Assembly (NCBI GenBank): GCA_030770545.1 | Contig: JAUCMP010000026.1 | Span: forward strand, 7,791,001-7,855,000 | From: Macropodus opercularis | Taxonomy: Eukaryota > Chordata > Actinopteri > Anabantiformes > Osphronemidae | Direction: 5' to 3' | DNA length: 64,000 bases | Shown here: positions 21,635-31,358 of the stretch, piece after piece | Numbering within the stretch: position 1 is the first letter of the stretch | How the letters are laid out: each line of letters opens with the position of its first letter | Notes under the pieces: generated by a model | Seen by the model: only the letters and a program-made list of their open reading frames with translations | What the model was told of the DNA's origin: nothing | The model's database searches: none | Made by a program: the position numbers and the translations under genes

Positions 21635-24425
21635 TCATCTGATTCCTCTCTGAAGGACGTTGTCTAAAAATGTAGAATAGCAGGCGAGGGAGCAAAAGTG
21701 TTGCTGCACTGGAGCATCTGTTCCTCCCATGTCGTCCACGAGGACCACGGTGTGGGAGACTTGGTGCAGATTCATGCTGACCGCTGTCTTGATGTAGAAG
21801 TTGATGCAGACACTGCCACAGTCGCAGGATTTGGCTACTTCCAGTTCTCTGCACAAATGGGCAGGGATGGTGTGAGGTCCATATGGTAGCCTGCCAAGAG
21901 AATCAGAAAGAAACCATGAGAACCTTTGAATCGTAGTGAGACAAGAAGAGGAAAATCGGCTTATTTCATTCTAACCTGAGGTTGACCACAGCTCTGGAAG
22001 TCATCTCTTGGAGTGGAAGTGGGAAAGTCAGTTGCATTGTGTGGTCTAGAGGATTGGGCTGAATAAACGGGTTTCCAAATAAGTCCAGGTTCTCCAGACT
22101 CAGTTTACGGAAGTCACTAGGCAGCACAGACAGCTGGTTATGTGCTGCCGACAGGAACCTCAACTTTGAGAGTCGGCCTATGTGGAAAGGGAAACAAATA
22201 AGCTCGTTGTCGTCCAGTTTGAGGTTCACTAGTTCTTTAAGCTGGCAGAACTGAGCAGGCAGAGACTGAAGTCGATTCTGGCTCAGATCCAGGAGCTGGA
22301 GGGTTCGCTGAAGGGTGGACAGACAGAGGGCCTGGCTGAAGGCTTCCAGGTGGTTGTTGTGGAGGATGAGTTCAGAGAGACAGCTGAGGTCACCAATGGT
22401 TGCAGGGAGTTTTTTGATGTGGTTGTTGCTGAGGTCTAGCTTGCGGAGTGCTGCAAAAAAGAAAGCAACACAAAACATATCATTACCTAACAGGGCTTCT
22501 AATGACATGGGAAGTGAGAAAATGACCACCTGGACTTTACCTTTGAGGGACAGCATCCGCATGTCCACACGTGACAGTTTACAGTAGGAGACCTGCAGCT
22601 GCTCCAGGGAGTAGGGGAAGTTTGAAGTGAGTGGGTAGTCCTTCTTTGAGACAATTGTCAGTTTCTTCTTGGGTTGCTCTACATCCTTGGCACGAACAGG
22701 AGTCAGTGTGGACAGAGGAAGGCTGCTTGTGTCACTTCCTCTGTCTGCCAGGCGAGCAGCTGAGAGGAAGTTCTTCAGGCTATTTGCATCAGCCTATAAA
22801 TACATACAGGTAAAATGAGACTTGAAGTTTCCTCTAGGGAGACTGTAAATGACCGGATTCCTAGAAATATCTAAACTAAATTCACTAGCCCAGAATGTCT
22901 CGACACACTTTCACTGAATGAACACAATGAACTTTTTGTTAAAGGAAAAAAAGCGACTAACTCAGGTACAGGGATTAGAATAAATGGTATGCTTATTTAC
23001 CTAACAGTGTTTAAAGTATGCTGTAATATTTAGATTTACTAAATTGTGCACCGGTAGATTACACGAGTGGGGCCAATCAGCATTATTATATTATACTATT
23101 CAGACTCTAAATGATGTATGATCACTGTATGCTTCTGACAACATGGCACGTTGAACTAGGATAGAATCTGTGTGAAAGGTCACTCCTTTATTGTGACAAC
23201 TAAAAGAGCACAGCCCCTGGAAACAATTAGTCTGCTGTGATGTCTGCCCAGGCATCACAGCAGACAAAACAACTGTGTGTATGTGCGTGTACGTTTTTAA
23301 CAAGTGAGCAGGCAACCTAACCTGCGTATCTGCTGTGCTGTTCGCTCTCTCTGTTGCTCTTAAACAGTAAGGATCATCAACACAGTGGCTCACAATGTAA
23401 CGTTTAAATCCTGTGAAGGTTCTTTAACTTAAACCTAAAAATCGTGGTCCTAACTCAAACATACTCAGACTGTCATTACATTATTACGATTATTACTGTA
23501 CCTTGCTCAAACAAATGTCAATGGCAGGTTCCTTTAACCTCACGGTCGCCTTGCCTTCCTCCACAAACCACGTGAAGAACTTCTCTATGTTGCCTTTTAG
23601 CTGCAAGAGAAAGTCATTAAATGTGAGCAGTTACACATTCAGAGCAGGAAGTGAGTGATTCATTCATGTGTACGAGTATTGACAGGAATACGGAAAACGC
23701 ACTGTACGTCACCAAGCTGGTTTAAACCAACTTTACAGCTATGCCAAGCAATGACACTTTAGATCAGACAAACCACTGAAGCAAGCGATTCAGAACACGC
23801 AAACATGTTGCGTTTACAGGTCACTCTGGTAGACAGTGGTGGATAACCAGCTGAAGAGTGGATCTAAATGTTATTGTTTACACAGAGAAATTAAAATGAC
23901 GCACACTCTGTCATACTAAACTATATTTACAATATGTCATAATAAGGCACATTGTTCACTAAGATGATGTGACTTTTTGACAGTTACAGTTATTTATGTT
24001 CATAAATTCAAGTCATAGATAGGGTCATAGATTTGGTCCCTAAGTGAATCATATCAAACAGCCGTCATGATTAAATGTTATGAATTATATTATACCAAAT
24101 AGCAAAACTCTCAGCCTCTGCGTTTTTAATCTGTCAACACTTTGTTTATGTCAGTGCGATGGGCACCGGTTTCCCCACAAACACTGATGATTAAACCAGT
24201 GTCCTAAGCTAAATGTAGGAGCTGATACGGACCCACGCTGACCTTGTACTTGGACCCTGCTCGGTCCTTCGCTGTGCAGATCATCATGTAGACGTTGCTG
24301 CGCTGGCTGGTCTTGTCCAGATGCTTCCCGATGGACAGCACCGCTCTCGTCCCCTTGCCTCGACTTTTCAAGCCAAACGTGGGGAGCATCCGATTCACCA
24401 CCTCGACATCGCACTGCAGCTTCAT
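21635..24425 (-). CDS. lrr1: Leucine-rich repeat protein 1 (CUL2 substrate receptor), 5 exons
   Basis: LRR1 (PPIL5) is the nuclear substrate receptor of CRL2-LRR1, which ubiquitylates MCM7 so that p97 can unload the CMG helicase when replication terminates. Exons on the minus strand in order: 24425-24243, 23600-23502, 22793-22541, 22450-21976 and 21890-21635 (stop). All phases agree, giving 421 residues (human 414). The N-terminal region begins MKLQCDVEVVNRMLP. Exon two carries NIEKFFTWFVEEGKATVRLK. Leucine-rich repeats occupy about 179-335 (LRKLDLSNNHIKKLPATIGD, LKLDDNELICFP). The Cys/His-rich C-terminus holds CDCGSVC and HTVVLVDDMGGTDAP. The Cul2/elongin box should lie near NSLKNFLSAARLAD in exon three, as inferred from the family. 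No damage is visible. Confidence 0.95.
23230..23265. repeat. 13-bp perfect hairpin in lrr1 intron 2
   Basis: GTCTGCTGTGATG (23230-23242) is the exact reverse complement of 23253-23265, with a 10-nt loop. The outer flanks do not pair, so it is too short for a typical miRNA precursor. Confidence 0.7.
23601..24242 (-). other. lrr1: lrr1 intron 1
   Basis: Non-coding, AT-rich sequence between exon one (donor at 24242) and exon two. Nothing else is recognised. Confidence 0.7.
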
Positions 24426-24758
24426 GGCAGCGGGACACTGCAGTTCGGCCTCGAGTCGCGTCAGGCTGAAGGACGGATGAAAACTTCCGTGGAAAAGTCA
24501 CGTTAGCAAGTAACCGGAGAGTTGGTGTCACGCACGTCCGCGCTCGCCGTGGATGTCAACAACGCAGCAGCCCGCTCCCTCTGCGGGGCTGCAGCTGCAT
24601 GAGACCGGCTGCCGGAGTCCAGAGAGGCAGCAGTGCCAGCTGCGAGTTATAATCGTTTCCTTTTCGGGATTCTAGTTAACCGAAAAGGCCACTAACAGTT
24701 TTTTCGTTGTCAGTTCGGCAGTTAGCCGCCTTTAGCATCATTCCGCGCGCGTGGGAAG

Positions 24759-24803
24759 TGACGTCACCGGGCCGCTAGTTAACTCCCCTCGAGCGCTGAT
24801 TGG
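24759..24803. promoter_or_regulatory. lrr1: lrr1 promoter: CRE palindrome and CCAAT box
   Basis: The full CRE/ATF palindrome TGACGTCA lies at 24759-24766 in a CpG-rich stretch (GCGCGCG just before it), with ATTGG about 35 bp further out. It is about 335 bp upstream of the lrr1 ATG. A CpG-rich leader spans about 24530-24790. The transcription start is not defined. Confidence 0.5.
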
Positions 24804-25181
24804 ACAGAAGAGGGACTGGCCTCTGTCAGGCGTAAGTTACGTTTAATAAACAATTACACAATACTCACCATGGTCACGTGCGTCTCCCAAAACAATCAAC
24901 ATTACAAGCCACGTTATTCTTCTTGTATAACTTCTTTTGTATTCTTCACTGTATGGGTAGTGTTGTCATAACTAGAAGTGCTGGAGATTTCAAAATGCTA
25001 CAGGACAGACGTGAATGTATTATTTAGTAGTCGTGCATAGTTCGTCATCTCTGTTTTATGGATTATATAATATGCTGTATAATATAGGCTACCAGCAGGA
25101 TAATACACAACACTGTGTGCTGTACTACTGCTCTCTGCACATGTGCTCTCTACACAAATAAAGTGCAATTACCACAATCCA

Positions 25182-25223
25182 ATAAAATCTATTAGTTGTT
25201 TAAAAACAACTAATAGATTTTAT
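25182..25223. repeat. 42-bp perfect palindrome (20-bp arms, 2-nt centre)
   Basis: The left arm 25182-25201 (starts ATAAAATCTATTAG) is the exact reverse complement of 25204-25223, around AA. A second inverted repeat (CTGCACCACA, 25232-25241, with 25252-25261) follows 8 bp later. Near-perfect arms suggest recent origin or a fold-back mobile element fragment. Confidence 0.9.
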
Positions 25224-25231
25224 CTTTTTTT

Positions 25232-25261
25232 CTGCACCACAGAAATATTTTTGTGGTGCAG
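25232..25261. repeat. Second hairpin beside the palindrome
   Basis: Ten-base perfect arms (CTGCACCACA and TGTGGTGCAG) surround a 10-nt AT-rich loop. The T-run before it and the A-run after it extend the complementarity imperfectly. Confidence 0.8.
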
Positions 25262-26030
25262 TAAAAAACAGAAATCCTTTCCCTCAGAAAGGCAGATGTA
25301 CAGTATGGAGTAATGTCAAATTAAAATGATGTAGGTACATTAAAATGTTAAGGTACTTAGTTACTTTCCACCACCTTCACCCTGATTGTGGCAAATTAAC
25401 TAAATATAAAATAAGATAGGAGAACAAAGAAACCAGTGAATTACATGTGTGGTCCTTCTTAATGTAACATTTTAGCAAATTGTGCAGATGGTTGCCTGAA
25501 GAAGATACGCAGCTGATGAAACAACTCAATTAGTAATTTCTTAAATTGTGAGAGTGGACAAATAGACATTGAAAATCACATTTAAAACACAAGCACAATT
25601 TTCCTTGTACTGCATAAGCAGGACACCATATCAAACTCACACTGTGTGTTTTGTAACTTTAGTTCCACACTTTCACTTAAAATGTGATTCAGTGTTATAA
25701 ACCTCCCATAATTAATACATAAAACAATTTTAGCCAGTTGCACATTAAAGTCATGCTAACAGTGCTAAAACCAATAAACCATCATTGTGGTAAATATGTG
25801 ATATATCATTTAGTTTCAACAGCTTTTCTTTGTTGGTTGCTTTCATTGAATTTCAGTGTTCTCAAATATCTGCACAATGTTTCTTCTCTTGCACTATAAT
25901 GCTGCAGAGAAATCAGTGAGCTGTGAGTCTGATAGTGTCTGACAAAGTCACCTCAGATCAACATGAGCACACACAAAATTAAACATGGCTCTCTTTAATC
26001 TTCTACACCTCATAAACAATAGAATGGATA

Positions 26031-26063
26031 ACAACAACAACAACAACAACAATAATAATAATA
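26031..26063. repeat. (AAC)n-(AAT)n simple repeat
   Basis: A compound trinucleotide tract of ACA units followed by ATA units. Confidence 0.95.
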
Positions 26064-26309
26064 CACTTGTTTTATGCGCTTGTAGTCCCTAGACTCAGAT
26101 AAACGTACCTCTAATGCTGCTTTACGCTCACTTCAAGTTATTATTCCACTCTGCGTGTATCGTTAATGCTTTGTACCCTTCAATAAAATAACAATACAAC
26201 ATAAAAAAAGAACAAACAAAAACACTTATGTCTTTGGTTGCAACTTCCTGTTGATTAATAAAAACAGACAATGCTTTTGTTAACAACATGCAGATTTTCT
26301 TTGGGGTGT

Positions 26310-26816
26310 TATGCAGCGATCAGGCATAACATTATGAACACCTGCATATTATTGTATTCTAGCCCTAACTCATCAAGATCAAGGCCTGGACTCCACTAGA
26401 GGCCTGAAGATGTGCTGTGGTATTTGACGCCTACATGTTAGCAGCCGATCCTTTAGGTCCTTCATGAGTTGAGGTGAGGCCTCTATGGCTCAGACTTGTT
26501 TGTCCATCATAACATAAAGGCCTTTATGGTCTTCAGCAGTGCTTAGGTAGGTGCTGAGTATCTGTACATGGACGACTGAACCCAGCCGTCCATGTGGTAG
26601 AACATAAAAGAGAACGTGATTCATCAGAACAGGCCGGTCCACTGCTCCGTGGTCCGGTTCTGATGCTAACACGTGGACATCTGTCAGCATGGGTGTTCTG
26701 ACTCGCCACATACGCAACAGGCTGTGATGCACTGTGTATTCCGTCACCGATCTGGAGACAATCAGTGTTATTCACCCCACTGTCAGTGGCCATATTGTTA
26801 TGCCTGATCAGTGCAT
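26310..26816 (-). mobile_element. Decayed, internally deleted Tc1-like transposon
   Basis: Terminal inverted repeats are recognisable: GATCAGGCATAACATTATG begins at 26318 and its diverged complement ends in ATGTTATGCCTGATC-like sequence at 26809. Between them the minus strand keeps transposase fragments such as EYTVHHSLLRMW, MLTDVH, STYLSTAEDH and DKQV. These match the Tc1/mariner (DDE) transposase of a common vertebrate Tc1-like family, whose full elements are about 1.2-1.5 kb. Only about 0.5 kb remains, so most of the gene is deleted and it cannot encode an enzyme. The family was recognised from memory, not by a search. Confidence 0.85.
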
Positions 26817-27019
26817 GTTTTTAATTAGGCCAGTTATCAGGAAGTTCTAAAACAGTGTAGAGTGTAAATGTGTGCACCATCTGATCAGATTTATTATATA
26901 CTCACGACTGTGTTGTTGTTCCAGCATCTGCGCTGTTTTCATAGACACCATTTTACTAGAATCATATAAACGTGCAATTCAATATGACCTTTTGGAGACT
27001 GTGCTCAAGAATACAAAAC

Positions 27020-27025
27020 TTTATT
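27020..27025 (-). terminator. tmem151 poly(A) signal candidate
   Basis: AATAAA on the minus strand, 60 nt past the tmem151 stop. A second copy lies at 26890-26895. Which is used is unknown. Confidence 0.45.
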
Positions 27026-27084
27026 TCTGTTTCTTTAGCTACACATTTACTGCTCGTGGCTCATCAGTTAGTCTGTTTTTTCTT

Positions 27085-30000
27085 CTACAGTGCCGTCTCC
27101 ACACACGATGATCCTCGTCGTATATAATAACGCCTTACGTCCCTCCTGTTCTCACAGCCCTCAGATCGATGCACAATGAGAACTGGGAAGAACCGAGCGT
27201 CCCTGTAGGTGGGTGGGCTGTCACTGAGAGCCAGCTGACTGGAGTCAGACCCGCAGCACTGCTCGTCCATGCAGCAGGGCTCCGTCAGGTTGCTGCTACG
27301 GCTCCTCCACAGAGCCACAGTGCGATGGGAACCGTACATACGACAGAGGGAGAAGCGAGACGTGTCCGAGGAGAGGTGGGATTGGAACAGCGCCCCCCGA
27401 CAGGAGAAGATGGAGGAACAGGAGCTGGTGATGGTCCTCCTCCTGCCTCCTGGATCTCCCTGCCCCGTCGGCTCATTGCATTGCTCGCAGTCCTCCTGAC
27501 TTTGGAGAGCGCCGGCGCTCTGAGCGATCTGGCTGCTTTCCAGCAGGAAACAGTTTGAGGATGAGGTGTAGTCAGTGTCTTGGAGTGAGTTAGAGTCTAC
27601 TGTGCTCATGTTTATCAGCATGGCCTCTGAGTAGCTGGGAATCACCTGGCGGTTACAACGTATGTGCCACTCCATTTCAGTGCTGTCCAGCGTGTCCACT
27701 CTTGGGATAATACAACCTGCATTATTCCCCACAGGCCTGTCTTCCTCCAGAGAAGAACGGCTGCCGTGGCTGTACTCTAACCCAAATAGTTTCTCTATGC
27801 GGTAGTGCACGTATGCAGTGCGATACTCTATGAGGACTCTTAGAGGCCAGGACAGCATGAGCATGGCCGCCATCCAGAAGGCAGCCTGGGAATTGTACCA
27901 AGGCATTCTGTCTGGGTCTACGTAGGCTATCAGGTTTTCTCTGAAGTCCACATTCTTGAGCTGCATCCCCTCCCTAGCCTCCATATAATCATCCAGACCC
28001 TCGATCTCAGAGAAGAACCTGGCTCTCTGGTTGAGGTAATCATTTTCTGGACCGGCTTCGGTGAAGCTGAAACACTTGGTGAAGCGCAGGCGCGTTGCTG
28101 AATGTTCCTCCAGGCCTCTGAGGTCACGCGACACATCTTTCATCCCACATTGGCTGAAGTCAAACTCGCCATCGGCCACATGTGTGTTCACTCTCTCGTG
28201 GTACACCTGAGTGGTGGTGTAGGCGTCGCCATTACGGTATCGAGTGACCTGCCGAGTCCGTCTAACAAAGTGGTAGCTGATTGCCTTCCACCATATGCAG
28301 GGCTGGGCCTGGCGCATCCGCAGCACGCGCTCGTATACGCTGTCTACATCTGCTTTGCACTGCAGCCTGCTCCTGGCTCTGCAGTGCCAGCACTCTACCA
28401 TGTATAACACATAGAGCATGAGCAGGAAGGCCAGGGGGATGTAGATGTAGCCGTCAGAGCAAGGGCTGTCGTGGTAAATCATGGAGTGTCCTCCGACGCC
28501 CATCCCGGAGACCCCTCGCAGGGAGGAGGTGAAGGAGGTTGTGAAAGAGGAGGTGAAGGCAGAGTTGAAGCTGATCTTGGTGACCCGGGTCAGCTGACAC
28601 CAGGCCACAGCACCCAGGCAGCTGTACATGAGGAGAGAGAGCACCAGGCAGCGCCAGTGGGCCTCCCGGCAGACACAAGCACCCAGGGACTGCTTCGCCG
28701 GACGCTGCTGCAGAAAGAGAGAGAGAGAAAGCAACGAGAGAAGGCACTTAAAGCAATGAAGCCCTCAAACGTGGCAGTGATATCATGACTTGCAGCAGAA
28801 ACGCAAATGGCCGTGGCTGTGCTATAAATTGTCGGGCGTTTCCAAACCTAAGCACAAAGTAAATCAAACTGAAGAAGTGGAATTCATTACTGTGGTGTCC
28901 CTGAGGCCGTGAGTCGATGCAGCTGACAGACAAATATTCATTGATTTGTTGATTGTGAATGATGTGTGTCTGAAATACTTTCATTTATATTGCATGAGGA
29001 CATTTGCACTTGCCAGCATCCTAATATTACACAGAATCCCAGATTCTTCAATATGCCAATCAAATGGATTATATAGGCTACCAGCAGTACAAGCAAATGG
29101 AGCTAGACTTATAGAAACCCATAACACAGAGACCTTTGACCATATGTGGATGTGAGATTTGTTTGGATCATGGAGTGACAGCGTCCCAGAATGAAACGCG
29201 AACACAGTGAAACCCTTCATGCAGACGACACCAGGACTGTTGTCTTTTACTTACACGTATGTCTGTTTTTGTGGTTCCTTTTCTCCTCCTGTGTTGCCGT
29301 TGGCTACCTCTGGTATTTTATGGAATGAAAGAATTTATGCTGACAATGACCCACCCGCTACTGCACAGGGTGGGGATGTCGCCTTGCTGGTTTCACCTCA
29401 GTTATTTATGGAGCAAACAGGGATTCATTACATCTGCCAGAAGGGTGGACTCAGTAATGAGACCTTCTGACTCTAGACACTGGACTAGTTTCCACTTATT
29501 TGTCCGAAAAACACTACGGACTAATTTTCTTTGCAAAAATGCCCTTTTGAACACTTAAATGGAAATTTGCTCTGCCATTTTACTGTCTGAGCACAAACAG
29601 TTCCCCAGAGGGAATCACAGTTATTGCTCCATGACACTAAAACAGAGGCTGTGATGGAACAAACGAATACCCTTTTTTGGCTTAACCCGTTTAGCGAATT
29701 GTCCTCCTTACCATTTGCCACGTCACTGGTTAATATTGCCTCTAGGGGAAATTGACTGGTCTGTCATTACAGCAAGAAGAAGAAATGCTGTTGGGCTGCA
29801 GGTGGATGCAGTCACACTGCAATGACATGCCTCTGTGTGACACTGTTGTTAAAGAATAGGCCTGTTCTTCTCCAATGGGACATGAAGTCACTTAACTTTA
29901 ATGATTTGTTTTCTTACTTCTTTAAAAGCAATGAATTGATCCGAACTAAATCAAGGCACTTCTATATTTTATGGAGGTTTCATTTTATTTAACAATAAGA

Positions 30001-30200
30001 TGATAATACCTATGATGCTATGATCCTACCTCCTCCTGGAGATCACTCTCAGCTGGCGAGTCGTCCTCCACCTCCTCCCCCTGCTCCTCTCTCTCAGCAT
30101 CATCGGGAGCGCTGGCCACCGTGTCCTCTGCAGAGTCCAGATCAGCGGAGAGCATGCTGCACTTTTTGCATGTCACAGACACAAGCTCACGCCTTTTCAT
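27085..30200 (-). CDS. tmem151b: TMEM151-family membrane protein (closest to TMEM151B), 2 exons
   Basis: This is an uncharacterised multi-pass membrane protein, brain-enriched in mammals as far as I know. Exon one is 30200-30030 and exon two 28707-27085 (stop), giving 597 residues. The junction gives LQEE-QRPAKQSLG, which matches the family. Membrane segments: about 77-95 (CLVLSLLMYSCLGAVAWC), 144-163 (YIYIPLAFLLMLYVLYMVEC) and 330-350. The conserved core includes CIWWKAISYHFVRRTRQVTR, YRNGDAYTTTQVYHERVNTH and DDYMEAREG. The C-terminus CVETAL is a potential PDZ ligand. A Ser/Thr/Phe-rich insert (about residues 103-122) lies after the first segment. VNTHVA, DYMEAREG and LKNVDF favour paralogue B over A. 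The start ATG is the only ATG in frame in exon one, but the 5' leader is unusual (overlapping upstream ORF). Confidence 0.85.
28708..30029 (-). other. tmem151 intron
   Basis: A single 1.3-kb intron. The minus-strand acceptor is preceded by a CT-rich tract (28712-28731 is GA-rich on the plus strand) and ends CAGCAG, a tandem acceptor. I see no exon or known repeat inside. Confidence 0.75.
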
Positions 30201-30402
30201 TCCCTTGCTCTGGTCTAAGTGTGTCTCGGCTTGCACCCCGTTTGTGTGCCCCCTTCAGCCCCACGGCGTCTGGGCCGGAGCCAGCGGGCTGCGGCTGCTG
30301 CTGCGCGGAGCGGGCATCCCGTGGTGGTCCTCCCAAGTGTCCGGACGGAGGGGGGCGGGGTTGAGGGATTTCACCGCAGCAGAGGCAGCAGAGGTTGACC
30401 AT
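30187..30402 (-). other. Overlapping upstream ORF in the tmem151 leader (71 codons)
   Basis: On the minus strand an ATG at 30402 in a strong context (ATCATGG) opens a 71-codon frame beginning MVNLCCLCCGEIPQP. It runs past the main ATG (30200) and stops at 30187. If the transcript starts upstream of 30402, ribosomes initiating here would miss the main start. Alternatively it is chance, or part of an alternative first exon. Confidence 0.5.
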
Positions 30403-31358
30403 GATGCAGTCAGGGCAGGTTGGAAGTCACCTAATAAAACTAGATGTCGCTGAGAAGCATCGCTGCACCACGTTCACTCAGACGAAGGTGCGCTCGGTCC
30501 AGGATGGAGGAAGGTTAACGTAGTCATCGCGTAAAGCCTGGAGAGTCCGCCGAGACAGATGTATATAAATCAATACCTTACTCCCATTAAGACTCAAATG
30601 TACTTGAATCGTTCGCGAGAAGCCAAGAGTCCGCACACCCTCACCCCTGACACAGCTGGCAGAGCTTTTATTTTGAAAGTGAAATCTCGTGTCACACTGA
30701 AAATCGTCCGCACGGTCTGCATCACCTGTCTGTACAGTGTCCTGTACCACGGAGCCCAAAATATCATAAAGGTCAGCTGGCTGCGTAGTAATACTTTTTG
30801 AAACAACAAAGGCGACCGCATTGTGTTGATCCAGTTAGACAGTGCTTTTGGAAAGATCCAGCAGCTTGGTGGTGTGTAGATTCAAAGCTAACATTAGGCT
30901 AACGCTAACTGTTGGCACGTCCCCCGGTGCGCGTGTCAGATGTAAACTTCTCTGTCGGTCTAAACGAAGAAGCTAACTTGTGAGCTAACGTTACATTAGA
31001 CTAATCCATTTGCATGTTTGGTGCAGCTTGTCTTGTTAAGGCTGCGTCTTTAATAAGAAGTACATTATATAAAAAAAACGCGCTAACACAATTAGCCTGA
31101 AAAACGGAAATGTTACGTTTAATTGACATTTTGATGCTAGGAGCTATGGCCAAAGGTGAACTCGAACAGGTCCACTAACGTATGAGCTTAATATGTGAGT
31201 ATTATGTGAGGTGTAGCTTTTTGTGAGCACCCGCCTTCGGACCAATTTAATCATGATCATTATCAATATAATCATTCACGTTGTTAAGTTGTAGACACTT
31301 GTTAAGAGATTGAACATGAACATAGACACCTGTTGTGCATCTTGTGTCTCTCAGACGG
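30403..31358. promoter_or_regulatory. Divergent tmem151 / rpap1 intergenic region
   Basis: The start codons of two diverging genes are 1.16 kb apart. The first rpap1 coding exon begins after an acceptor (CTCTCAG, 31348-31354), so at least one non-coding 5' exon probably lies here. Five GCTAAC hexamers occur at 30887, 30898, 30904, 30972 and 30984. A shared or paired promoter is inferred. No TATA box is evident. Confidence 0.5.

Larger units (their letters stand above)
24850..26309. other. Intergenic, lrr1 5' flank
   Basis: AT-rich sequence without genes. It holds two adjacent inverted repeats (25182-25223 and 25232-25261) and an AAC/AAT simple repeat (26031-26063). Nothing else is recognised. 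Confidence 0.65.

Noticed and set aside
27169..27558. A 129-codon plus-strand open frame
   Set aside because: It is the antisense shadow of the tmem151 second exon.
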